Assembly: GCF_000485595.1 (NCBI RefSeq)
Contig: NW_014577064.1
Span: 1,071,742 to 1,135,741 of the forward strand
Reading direction: 5' to 3'
DNA: 64,000 bases
Source: Priapulus caudatus
Lineage: Eukaryota > Priapulida > Priapulimorpha > Priapulimorphida > Priapulidae
Each line of letters begins with the position of its first letter. Position 1 is the first letter of the stretch. The notes below the pieces were generated by a model that was given only the letters and a program-made list of their open reading frames with translations, did no database searches and was not told the origin of the DNA. A program made the position numbers and the translations under genes. Shown piece after piece: positions 23,651 to 36,600 of the stretch.

Positions 23651-26600
23651 CTGGAGAACGAGAGAACGAGAAAGAGAAGGTTTCAATATCAATAGAAGCC
23701 AGCAAGAATATATCACTATCTTAGCGTGCTCTTATGTTTACAGTTCCGCCATCAGTGGTCGATTGGTCGCTCGCAATCGCACAGACGGTTACACAGCGAA
23801 AACATTGTTTGTTTTCAAAATAATATACAGCGCTAGCCAGAAAAGTATATTGTAACGAGGTCTGTGCATTGACGTTACGTTCTCATTGATTTGCTGTAAT
23901 GGCACCCAGTCTACCTTCGCGTGGCTGCGTCTTGTTGTGCTCGTATATGCATGTTAAGCTTGGGACACACTCTGCGATTTTTCAGGCGATTTAGTCGCCC
24001 GACTGAGTCGCCGGCGAATGAGTCGGGCGACTGAGTCGGGCGACTGAGTGGACACATTAGGCGAATATCAGCAAATTCATCGACGATTTTTTTCCCGCTG
24101 CAACACTAAAACACTCGCGCCACCTAGATTGAAAGTCACATGATTGAAAATGGCACCGTTTGATTGGCTGATGAATTGTACATTCAGGCAACTCATTCGC
24201 CGACCAGGACATACTAGGCGATTGTAGTTGCGCGACTGAAATATTCGCCCGATTTTATCAAACATGTTTGATTCACGCGACTCAGTCGCCCGACTCGAAA
24301 ATCGGCGCGACTGACTGGACACATTAGGTGATTTTTACCGGCGATTGAGTCGCCCGACTGAGTCGCCGGTGAAAATCGCCTAGTGTGTCCAGGGCTTTAT
24401 TGCGCGCGTGCACGCATATCTATTGGTTGTTGCACGAGTGCATGCATGTGTGTCGTTATGGGCACGCATACACACGTTGGGCGCATGCATGCACGCGGGT
24501 ATGTTATTGCGACAGTGCATGCGTGCGTGTTGTGCACGTGGATGCATGCACGTTATTATACACGCGCGTGCATGCGCTCTGCTGTGAGTGCATGTGCATG
24601 CATAATTATAATGTGTCGTCGTTTTGTGTGCATGAGCGTGTTGATGTGTGTGTGCGCAGTTGTATGCATGTTGTGTCTCTTCGTGCATGCACGCTGTTGT
24701 GTGCCTATTGTGGGAGCGTTCGTACGCAGACAAGGCATGCAGCCATCCGTCAGTACGGTTGCACTGCTTCGTGATGCTCATGTCTACCTACAAAGATCTT
24801 AGTTATATCATAGACTAATAAGCAAAACACAACAACAGCCACCACATGGTTATGAATTAGCAAACCTAAACCTATACACAGATATAATACGCTTTATTCT
24901 GCTGCGACCGCTGACGCACAGGATCTGAAATTGTGACACATCGAATCAACGAACACTTATAGAGCCGAGCGCACGTACCTGCCACTGCCAGCACGACACC
25001 TACAATCAATATATCAACTCAGTCTTAACGGCGAGTCAATGCAGCCAGAATTTCATCGTTTGCAGCAAAGATTCAATGCGAATTAGAGCACAGCTGTGAG
25101 CGGACATCACCCCAGTGCCTTCACGCGCTATCGATTGGTTTGCGTGTCATCAGACAGGCTCGACTCCTACAAACGAGGTTACTGCTAGGAATATCCAGGG
25201 ACATATCGCGTTACTCCTTACTCAGCGTGCCACCACTGAAACACCGTCCAGCAGAGATAACGTCCCGTCAGCGTGCCGTAAGCGCCGCTTTCCCTGTGAC
25301 CCTCCGTCCTACGCTACCGAAAAAAAACCGTACCGCCGAAAAAAACAAAATACCTGAGCTGTCAGTAACGGTGCAATGCGCGCGCTGCAGGGCATCGTTA
25401 CGCTAATGAGCGCCCGCAGACGACGCGTGAGGTGGCCGCCGTGATGACGCGCGGACGTGGTCACTGCTACTGCCGCGGCTGCGACCGCGGGGTTGCAGCT
25501 AATGGCCATGATGATGGAAGCACAGCAATGGCGAAATCACTGTTCACTCGCTCGCGCAGTCGCACGTCGCAAAAAAGTCGTGTGGCAGAGTACTTTACGA
25601 TGGCTGGTGGCGCATCGATGGCAGGAAATATCGTTGTGCGAATCCTCGGGTCCAATGTGAAAATTGAGCTCTTGTCAGATTTCTATGAGCTTACAGCTCA
25701 GTGCATGAAGCAAATGTTGACTATCCTTAATGGCTAATGCCCTAGAGATGCAACTCTCTGCTGAAAGCTCATGGTTGCAAAAGTTGTCCATAAAACTTGT
25801 TTCAATCCACTCAGTACCACTCGGACCATAACAAGTTAGGGTGAACCTACTCACAATACCTGCCAGCAACTGCGCGCACTCTGTTAACTAAATATGAAAG
25901 AGGAGTAATGGACGAGAGGCAGCATCCATCCGTTACCTTATCAGAGAGTCTAGACGTCATAGTTACGGCAGCAGGGATAGGCAAGGACTCACTCACCCAC
26001 GTCAGAGTCTAGCAGTGGGAACTCATATATATGTTCGCACGTGTTTTTGCTGTTCGGGATGCAGAAGCCAAACTCGAAGTCGAAGCTTTTAAGCAACTGC
26101 TCCCTGAAGAAGTGTCGCTCGATCATGCGAAACTTGTTGACTGGCTTGTCCCCCACTGTAAACTCCACCCTAAAAGACAGACAGAAAAAATCACCACACA
26201 CGAAGCAAAACTTTTAGATGTGAAGTGAAGTGTTAGAAGCATCAAGAGATGTTAGAGGTGACACAGTACGTTAGACATGCCATTAAACACTGGACGCGAG
26301 TACAAGACTTTTAAAGCTCCTGTGAAATGGTGCCGTTTGATATGGAAGGATAATACCACTATGAGTCAAAAAGCATACATACAACAAAAATATTTTTTTC
26401 TAGCAATTAATTTCGTTGAGACATAAATTCATTATGTACTGAGTGTCATTAAAGTAGAGTTGGAAAAATTTTAATATATATAAGAAATAAATGGTAGTTT
26501 TACTTAAGGAATAGCAAAATATTTGGATGACTTACTTACTTATGAAATTTCACTAACGACGCCCTTTGAACACTGCTTTTCACTATAAGGATATCATCCT

Positions 26601-27585
26601 ATGATTCCATATCCTGACGAGATACACCATCGTTTCCATATTCAGATATCAGGAGCAATATAGTCAATAATACGGATCTTTTAGGATGTTGACAAGCAAT
26701 TGTAAGCATTTGTGCGATTTTCCGGCTATCATCAACCCAACCCCCTATAATACGAGACTTAAAAAAGTTCAATGAGATATCGGCTAGTCATGCATCTCAC
26801 GCGACCGCATGTACAGTGTAATACCATGATGTGATCGCTCGTGCAGCAAACTCGAAAACCATTTGCCAGAGTATCATGTGTGACTCTGTAAGATGCTCTC
26901 TAATGCCGACATTACTCACTGCCTATGTGTTCAACGAGCTATATTTAAAAAAAAAGCCGATATTTTGCAATGTGGGCAGTTTCACTCATTTCAGATGGAG
27001 TCTTTGAACTGTCCGCCACACCTTATTTATAAAAATTATTATTATAAAAATTATTTATTTTATTTATTTTTATTAGTATTTAATAAAAATCTACATAAGC
27101 TTCACAGCCCAGTCGTAATCTGCATGGAACTGTGTCCCTGCAAAAATTACTTCTGTTGAGGTGTTGCGATATTTAGCACATTGCACATTTGCCATAATAA
27201 TTAGCAGAACAAACTTTGTACTTGTAGCGGTCTTCTACCCAGGCTACAGTGCTATCACAGTAAAGTAGCAGCAGCTTCGTGAATAACTCGTTTAAATAAC
27301 TTAACTACAAACAAGTTAGTTGAGCATCAGATTACTGTTAAATGAATGATTAATCAATTTAATGTGTCTTCTTCTTCTGGGAGGAGTATGTGACTGTGCA
27401 TGCAAAGATCGAATTACATCCCCGTGGAGTATGGCGTCCCATCATGCTCTGGAATGACTACTGTTTTTACCGTATAGTTGCTAAACTGATCCATTAAAAT
27501 CTTGCCAAATGGAACCGTTGTTTCTACTCCTAAACCACATGTACATGACTATTCTTTCTGTGCAGACCTATTTCTTTTACCAAAC

Positions 27586-27616
<31 letters not shown>

Positions 27617-30600
27617 TAGTACAGATTGCATAAGCCTCTCATATTATAAACAATTGTGCCATTTTATGAGAAAAGCATGAAATGTCTAGCCATAGTTAGT
27701 ATACATGATGTTAATTTCAGCATGGTGGAGCGAAGTCAGATTTGACTTCTAGGACCGTGAGAGGTCAAATCCAAGATGCCGCCAGTCCACAGGGTATTAA
27801 TGTTCAAACGCGCTTAATTTTGGAACCAAAAGCAGCGTAGAAAACATTTAAGGTGTCGCCGTCCAACTAAATTGGGGATGACCATTTATTTTTTTTGTTT
27901 CTGGTGATACCTGGAGATCGCTACAACTCAAAGGACATGCATTTAGGCCAAGGTCAAGCCGTCAAAATTTACCAAAAAATAAGAAATCGGTTGAAATTTG
28001 CAAATAACACCAAGAGATGTTAATTTCAAAATAATATTAAGATTCCCATATATTTGATGATCAATTTCAAGTTGCCAGCACTGAACCCTGGCCAGATCCT
28101 GTCCTTAGCCTGTTGACCAACACTGTATGCTCGTGCTAAGGAAGTCCAGTGGACCTGGCCAGCCACTTCACGGAGAGGATCACTTGTGATCATGTTCGCG
28201 GGTCTACACATCGAAGATGGGCAATGTTTGAAGTCTGCTGGGAGACTGGCTGCGAAGGACAGTGGTTGGGGGGGGACGAACGCCCTTGGTACAGCTGACA
28301 TTGCAAGTTCCGGGAACAGCAAATTCTTCATACATGCAGGCATTGTTACCATGACACGCCATGTACACCAAGTCACAGCTGCAAGCCTTTATCACTCCTC
28401 CAACAAGCTTACAATGAAGACTCGCTACATCTGATGATACTGATGCCCATGCCTACGCAGATAGTCCGGTCTTTTGAGGAGTGGTGCTACAGCCAGTGTC
28501 GCACTTTTGACTACTTGGTGACATAAAGCCCTTCATGGGGGCTGTGTTCTCTTGCTGCTGGTTTAATCTGTATGTATATTCTGGTCTTGAATTGTTAACT
28601 TCCAGTTCTGTACGTGAAACTCCTGACGCCGATCATGCCCTGGATGTTGTCTAGATCCTAGCCAAGCATGGTCTAGCAGCATTCAAGTCTAGAAACTTCG
28701 TGGGTGGTTCACAAAAACCAGCCAACAAGTTTGTCTGCTATGGCACTTGACCAGTTCCATGAGCAAAAACAATGCCAATTGGTGAAAGGTTTCTGGTGGG
28801 GCTATAGGACTGACAGGCCAATCCTAGGAGCACTCAGACGCGATGGGATGGTAGCAAGGCCAGAAATGCCAGGATTCAACTACAGGAGCTTGAGGAACAG
28901 GCATAAAGCAACGGGTAGGCTGATGACACTGGACACCCTCACCATGACCAGCACCTGGAGTGCAAGCCAGAATTCCTGAAAGAGGTTAAGGCACTGTGAC
29001 AGTGCTGAAAGAGATGCGAGAAGTCATTTCTAGAGAAATCAGCCAAGATCCTACTAGTCATACACAAGGGACATCATGCGGACACCCAAAGTGTGCCTGA
29101 GAAACTGTGAGAAAGATTTGAGGACCCTTGGTGCAGAAGGCAGTACACTAAGTTTGATGACAGAAATGGTTTAGAACAGTGTACCACACCTGTCACACAG
29201 GACACTTCCAAAGATACAAGTTGCCACTTTTCAGTTAAGCCACCGGTCAAGATTAAGTCAAACAGAAGCGCCCACAGGCTTGCGCTGAACTGAGAGTGAC
29301 TGTTGGTCTCTTGTTCCGAGGCTGTACATTCTCCATGTCAATACTCAGATGGAGACATCAAACAATTTTCTTCGTCCAGGAAAACCAGCAGCCCCGCCGA
29401 GCTCGCTGTCAACTGGGGAAAAACAATGCGTGTTCGGGGTTAAAGCGAAGCTACTTCGCTGCCTGGAATCAGATCTGCTCGGAACAATAGTTGCCCGGTG
29501 CGCTGATGCCCAACAATTTTCGATGCCGATGCAGCCTGTGGCTTTCAAATGCTAAATCCTGCGGACATCGAAGAGCATTTTAAAAGAGTATGCAAAAAGA
29601 CGTGTTTGCACCATACCATCTCTGCTGCAACTCTAAGAATGCAAGCCGCCATCGACCTTGTCTGGGATGTAAGCCTACCTGCCAGCCTGAAAGCCTCACT
29701 CAGACAGAATTAGGGGAAAAGGGCATCAGGAAAAGGGTGTCTCCTTCTACCTGTGGATGCCAAAGAACTGGAAGGACTTCTTTCGAGTCAATCGGAGGAA
29801 CAAACCCGAAATTATTTGCTTTCCTGTTCACGCGCTGTTCACATTTATCTTGAGCAGAAGGCAAGGACTGTATGCAAAAACAGTGTGTGAGAGTGGGGTC
29901 CTGTGCTCTCTGTCGAGTCATCATTGGGGCCGCCTTGCCCATGTTCACAAGAGGAGGCTGACACTTAGGTCTTACTTCTGCATTGTGGCAGATTGCTGTG
30001 CAAAGGGTAACCAATACGTACCATTGATTACTGATGTGGTGGCTACTGGCTGTGGCTTCATGCTGCCAAAGATAGCCTCCTGCATGAGCTGTTGGTGGGC
30101 CTTTGGTGATTGGCTCAAGCGGGTTCGCGTACTGACTGTTTACAAAATGCTTGCCACAACTTGAATCCAACCACTGCTGTCGTCACTCTCCCAGTCTTTC
30201 ACGCTTTCACCAAATTTGTGACACTGTAGCTGCATTCGCTGCAGAGGAAAGAAGATGCCTGCGGAAACTTGGAAGTCTTTCCAGAGGTGATGATGCTTTC
30301 AGTGAACTTCCTAGCATGCCCGAGGTGAAGTCAGTGAAGGAATCAAATGTTATTGCCTAGAGCGTTTGGTGGGTGCTGCTGTATGAACCGAACAGTGAGA
30401 GCCACGAGAGTGAATGGCATTGAGGAAAACAGGCGTCTGTCACAGCAGAGTCTAGAACTCTTAGAGAACAATCTCCACCAGGCCGCACATCAAGCGCTCT
30501 TGCTACCAGGCCAACTTTGGAACAAGGCATTGGTCATGGATCCAGAGATTTCCAGAACCATCTGACTGGGGCTGGCAAATGGAAACAATCTGCGGTCATG

Positions 30601-33600
30601 CCTCTTTTGTGTGACTACCTTCTTCCTAGGCAGGAGCAGCAAAACGTCATGAATGATCCACTGTCGCTGCGTTGTGGAGTTGATAGGTCAGCTCTTGGAC
30701 GCTGCTCTGATATTGTTGTTCTCAGTGCTCTGTTGCTGTGTCCTGTGATGCTGTTGTTTTACTTTGTGGGTTGGCTGTGTGTGTTCTGCTTCTGTTGTTG
30801 AACATTACCGGAATATGATTATGCAATATATTTTATGTGTTATTGACTTTTTGGGAACGGTAATTCAACCTTTTCACCTTGGTCGCTAAGGTCTTGCTTT
30901 TGATGTTCTATGCCAATCTCATAGACTATCATAAATGGTCGATCCCAATTAGTGGAATCGGACACCTTAAATTCTTTTTCTATGGCTGTTTGGTTCTAAA
31001 ATTAATGCAGCTGTTTGAACATTAAGACACGGCGTGGACTGGCGGGCCATTCTTGGATTTGACCTACTCACGCGTCTTCAGAGGTCGCAAAATATCTGAC
31101 GCCCCACATCTTAAGATAAAACATCATGGTATATACTAACTATGCTAGAAATTTCATGCTTTTCTTGCATAAAATGCAACAATTGTTGCTGGTATCTGCT
31201 GCCACTATATAGCCCATCTCAAGCAATCCCAACATGCACTCTGCACTACGACGACAGCAGCCATTTTGAAATGTTCGTACTTTTTATATTCACTCGTTTC
31301 TGCAAGTTTTGTGAATGTTCCATTCCAAACACCACACTAGTACCTGAACATATCACGTAACTGACCACGGTTCACTCATTGCTCTATAGCTGAGATCCTA
31401 TATATGCATCACGAAAACGGACCTACGATTCTGTTATAATATTGAATATTTTTTTTGGTAGTCTATATCGTGTTTTTTTCTAATAGGTCTTTCTTTTTTA
31501 TTTTTTTCTTTGTCTGTATATATTTTTTGTTATTTAACAAAGCTAAGGGTGGGACGACACTGTCACTGAGCACACATCACACCGGTCAACTTACGTTGCA
31601 CCTACTGTCCGCAATTTTAGAATTGTGGCGTGAACTGATAGCGAACAAATCGGCCGGCGTTCGGGTCCCAGGTCCCCATCGCCCGAATCCAGTCATCATC
31701 TTCATTCTCTGCAAGAAAATGAAACGAATGAGGATTGAAACAGCACTGCTTGGGTCGCAGAAAACAGCCGTCGTGCGAGCACAGGTGATTCGACCAAGTT
31801 CACACATTCCCACGACAAGTAAATTTACCTAGCCTACCTGTGGGCGGTGGCTTTGCTATTTTCGCGAAAAGGTACTGTTGTTCTCCAGCTCTTATACCTT
31901 GATTTCTCTCTATATATAGTCAATTTATCTATCTCTCTCCTTGTGTATGACATATATAGTAATCTATATGTGTATAGTTGTGGTATGTAGTGGTATATAG
32001 TGAGCTGGTGTCAATACTATTTAAATTTTCTCTCTATAATATATATCCTAACATATAACTGCCGTCAATTGTCATGAACTATGTCTATTATAACTGTGAT
32101 GATATTGGTTGGTTTATGTTAGTGACCCTATAGGGTCTATGTCCCCTGGGGTACTGCCGGAACGTACCCTGGGTACGGTCCAGTATACCTTGGTCACTAT
32201 TTGATATGGTTAGGGTTAGAGTTAGGGTTAGGGTTAGGGCTGGGGTTAGGGTTCGGGAGTAGGACACTCCCTAGACTCGTTAGTGAAGTAGGCGAGGTAC
32301 GGTCCGGCATAGTTATATTATGTAGATAGTACCAGGGTACGTTCTGGGCGGTATACCGGACCGTACCCAGGGAGACATATATAGTGGAGACCCTCTCAGC
32401 GTGAGTAGCATGAGCATAGCTGGCATTAGCTGCATAGTAGATTTAATATTCAACAAAAATGGTAGGTTTCCGATAAGGGTAGTATGAATATGACTAAACG
32501 ATTACAAGTGTACAATATTACGCTATATTATAAGCTCTAGTTGGCGCACAATAGTGACGTACAACACTATATACTACTAGAGCTGCCAGGGTCTATGTTT
32601 CCCAGGATACTGCCGGAACGTACCCTGGGTACGGTCCGGTATACCGGAACGTACCCTGGTACTATATAATATGACGCTATATCATAAGCTGTAGTTGGTG
32701 CACAATAGTGAGAACACTATATATATTACTAGACCAAGCCCATATGCCATAGCTGGAAGAGCCAGTGGCAGTGTATTTAAACAACGCGAATCAGAAGCAC
32801 AGGCACTCAGACAGTAAACCAATTATAAACGTGGTAGCCACAACAACAAATCAATGAGACCACCTGGTTACTATGGAAACCGATAAAGATACATGCTACT
32901 ACAGTGTACTATTTGCATACACACCCAGCTTCATTAGTACATGACCAATTAGGGGTGTATTGGCGTTTCACTCTTCACACTGTAATCTCGATCGAATATC
33001 AGGTCAGGTGTCTGCCATTGAGAAAGTATTAGTGAAGTGTGCTAGGTGCAGATGTAAAATGAAAACGTGTATATCACTATGCCTGGGTATACTTCGCAAG
33101 TGTGCAACACAGTTTTACGTGCAGCGCATGTACAAGAATCGATATTTTAGGTTAAATAATAATATGAGGTACATACATAATTATACATGTAGGCGAAATT
33201 GATAGGTTAGTAGCTGACTAGTAGGAATAACATGAACTAATCACTTAAAATTCGAACAACCACAATAGTGCATCCACAAAGTAAATGCAACATTTCAGGC
33301 AGGATTTCCAATATACTCAAAATATCACACACTGAAGAGTGCAGGCTAATTCATTTTAGTGTTATGCGTGCCAATCACAGCAGTTTAAACAAGCCGACAC
33401 TGCCACCACCTACGTGTGGGTTTCAAACACAGCTGTTGACAAATTACTTCTTGCAATTTAATTGTGCTGAAAACTGCCGCCTCCCCGATGTATCATTAAC
33501 AAGCGGTTGTGTTTTCATGTTCATCAAGTAGTTACGTAGCTGCCCCTGGGAGATTTTTTATTTAGTATAAATTTAATATAACAAGAACAGGTGGTACCAT

Positions 33601-36600
33601 AGATGTGCAAAGGTACAAGTGCACCAGCGCACGTTCACGTTTGTGTATCTCTCTACAGGTTTCGAGTAATGACACGAATGAACCACAAATATAGTAATAA
33701 TTATTTATCTTTTACACAATTATAACTGCTATATATATGTGTGTTTGCTCGCAAGCGTGCGTGCGTGCGTGCGTGCGTACGTACATAATGCGACGGGTGG
33801 TCAACAGGGCCGTAGCCAGAGGTAAATTTTGTAGGAGGCAAATGTTGTGAGTTAAAGAACAAGGAGCGAAGCGAGCCAATAGGGCGTGGGGTATGGGGCC
33901 CGCTTAATTTTTTTTTTGAGAAATTTTTCAAGGAGGCATTTGCCTCCTATTGCCTAATGGTAGCTACGGCCCTAGTGGTCAATGTCGTTATTATACAACA
34001 TTTTATGGATTTACCAGTAAATATATATTTCGAAATATATGAAATTGCCTCGAGGTAAAAAGGTGTTGCATTTGAGAAATGTGTTCATGCACGGCCACAC
34101 ATATATATATATATATCAGTTTTAAATGAATATTTTCCCAGCTGCGCTGCGTTGTTGGCTTGCACTTGCACATCATATGGGAGCGCGTTTCAACATTGAC
34201 TGGCAGGCAGGTAAAGCCTACAATATCCATCCATGCCGGCTGCAGTACGTACATTCCCTAATGTAATACAGAAGATCAATAACATTGTCTGGGAAACCAC
34301 CAACCTAGCAGCTTGCTTGTAAAGTCCCACGCAAGATCTGTACGCCACACGAAAGCACTTCATGGTTCTATATATATCAGAAGTAGATAATAGGGAATAT
34401 ATATATAGAGTATAGGGAATAGGAGTAGAACTCCTGATATATATATATATATACCAAGGCAACATATTACATATGTGATACCTACCAGTGTTGAGCATGT
34501 GTAATGTAGCTGGCCTAACAAATAAATATAGACACAACCATACACTGGAGATATATACACGCAAATTCACATGATTCCTTCATAAAGCCTATAGCGTGTA
34601 ATTTCTCAACTGATTGGGGTTTGGCTTATCTCAGGGGAGAAGCCAGTGAATAAACTGATTACACATATCAGCTACATGTATACAACGTTATGTACAGTCA
34701 TCAGGAATGAGGATGTTTACGCCATTACATACTACCCATCACAAATGTATTATTTATATACTATATCAATGTACATGCGTTTTTTTAAATAACTAGCATG
34801 CACAGAATTATAACATTAACTTGATAAGGCTTTATTTTGCACCATATTTAAAATTATGAAACAGGAATTAGATGAAATTGATACAATTGTGCAATATTCA
34901 AACGGGACCTAGCCAATGTGAATGTTGTTTGGGAGTAGTGATGTACGTAAACGCGAATGCTCCGGAGATTAGTAATCTAAAACATCCATCAATTATCACG
35001 GTAATTGCCGATGCCAATGCTCATTGAGATCTCCACCATACACCATGTATATATGTTTAATTACCCGCAGGCTGCAACACGTGAGAAAATGCATAAACAC
35101 AGGTTTACAGAACTTTTGAACAAAAACCAGTAATACATGTGTATGTACATTTATAACAAAGATACACAAAGTCTACAAACCTTACCTAACCACCGCAAAA
35201 ATCGGCGATATACGAGCGGAGCCTACATTATGTATACACTATTCTCAGTAACAATAATAAGTTGGTTTTCTAGAGATACGGCATGATGTTGTATTTTGTA
35301 ACATTATCAAAGGGCGGACTTAACATCCTGCCCCTCCGATTTCGATCTGCCGTCATTTCAACCCATTGCTCTCTTTCTTCTGGCACCGCTGTCTCGAACT
35401 TCGAAGGTACTTCGCAATCACTCATTTGGCTTTTAAAATATTAAAGTGCTGTGTCATCCTCACAATATGCCAATCGACCCGTTACGCTGACACGATCGGG
35501 GTCCATAAATCAGTATTTTCAGCTTCAGGCCTGTGACAATTCCAAATGTCTACGATGTACTGAACAGCTACAATGCGTTTTTTTGCCAATATCAATCGTA
35601 TTTCCAGCTTTCGTTATACTTATAGCACCCAAGACGGACCATTACTCTTCTTTTGAAGCTTGTAGTTTTTTCCAGGCTTTTGTTTGTTTCTCACAAAGAC
35701 ATAGCTACCAACTTTCAATAGCACCGCGACTCTTAATCATTTAGAGTGCGAACTGTCTCTCTAGCCCCTCCTCCGCGTTTCTGGCAACTTCCAGTCTGGT
35801 ACGTCTGCCGGCAGTTATCACTATCAGTCTGTTTCCGTACACTAAATTCGTTTTTCTTTGCAGTTTCCTGCTACGAGACAGATTATATATAGTACGTCGA
35901 CTGGCATAATCGAGTCCTGACCGAACAGCACATAGTACGAGATATTTGTGTTATACTAGTAATTAAATAGCGCAACATTTATCCACGCCTCCCAGCTTTA
36001 AGCAGTTGCAAGATGGATTGGTTAGCGCGTCCCAATACGCTATTAATATTACTCACTAGGTTCCACAACAATTTATAGGTTTCGCGTATTCCTAATAATC
36101 TCTATACTTCTGCTATAAGTATAAGTGCAGGTGTAAGGTTTGCACCTCACGCCGAGTCGTGTGTACTGAGTACCTATATTGTTCACGAAAACACTTGTCA
36201 TTGTAGATGATGTGCAGTCCTTTCTAGGATAGGCTTCTGCATATTTGGAGAATGCACCCTGTACTTAATGCAAGTGCTTATTTCCTTTGGGGAAACCTAT
36301 AATAAATTGGGACAATAAATTGAATGCCACTTTGTCAAGCGGCTTAATTTGACTCTGCTTTAGAAGCTTACCTAAGCTGCACACCTTTTACGATAGTAAG
36401 AGCTTGGTTGTATTCGACGTTTTGAGTGGCAACTCAAAATACTGATAGCTTTTCACACAGCAATCTTGCTGAAGCTCTTCTGGCCGAATTAGTGTATCAG
36501 CTATGACATTTTCTTGCTTGCGAATATAACTATATAAAAGCTATAGGATAGCAACCCTAACCACCAACGTGTTATATTCGCTTTCGTCTGCGTCAACTCT

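Noticed and set aside
23418-23855. 145-codon plus-strand open frame as a gene
   Set aside because: It is antisense to the well-supported last UNC119 exon, and its sequence matches nothing.
24380-24802. Three overlapping open frames of 129-139 codons
   Set aside because: Alternating GTGCATGC sequence opens all frames on both strands. No conserved motif is present.
31810-31890. A minus-strand segment reading [11 protein letters not shown] as the missing UNC119 exon 2
   Set aside because: It ends like FEI.KPP with a GT after it, but the residues upstream do not match the family (no YLC or FKIRD) and a stop is close by.
35270-35425. A 51-codon minus-strand ORF as a small gene
   Set aside because: It lies directly downstream of the integrase-tail-like segment of the Ty3 relic on the same strand. 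It is better explained as the C-terminal tail of the decayed polyprotein.
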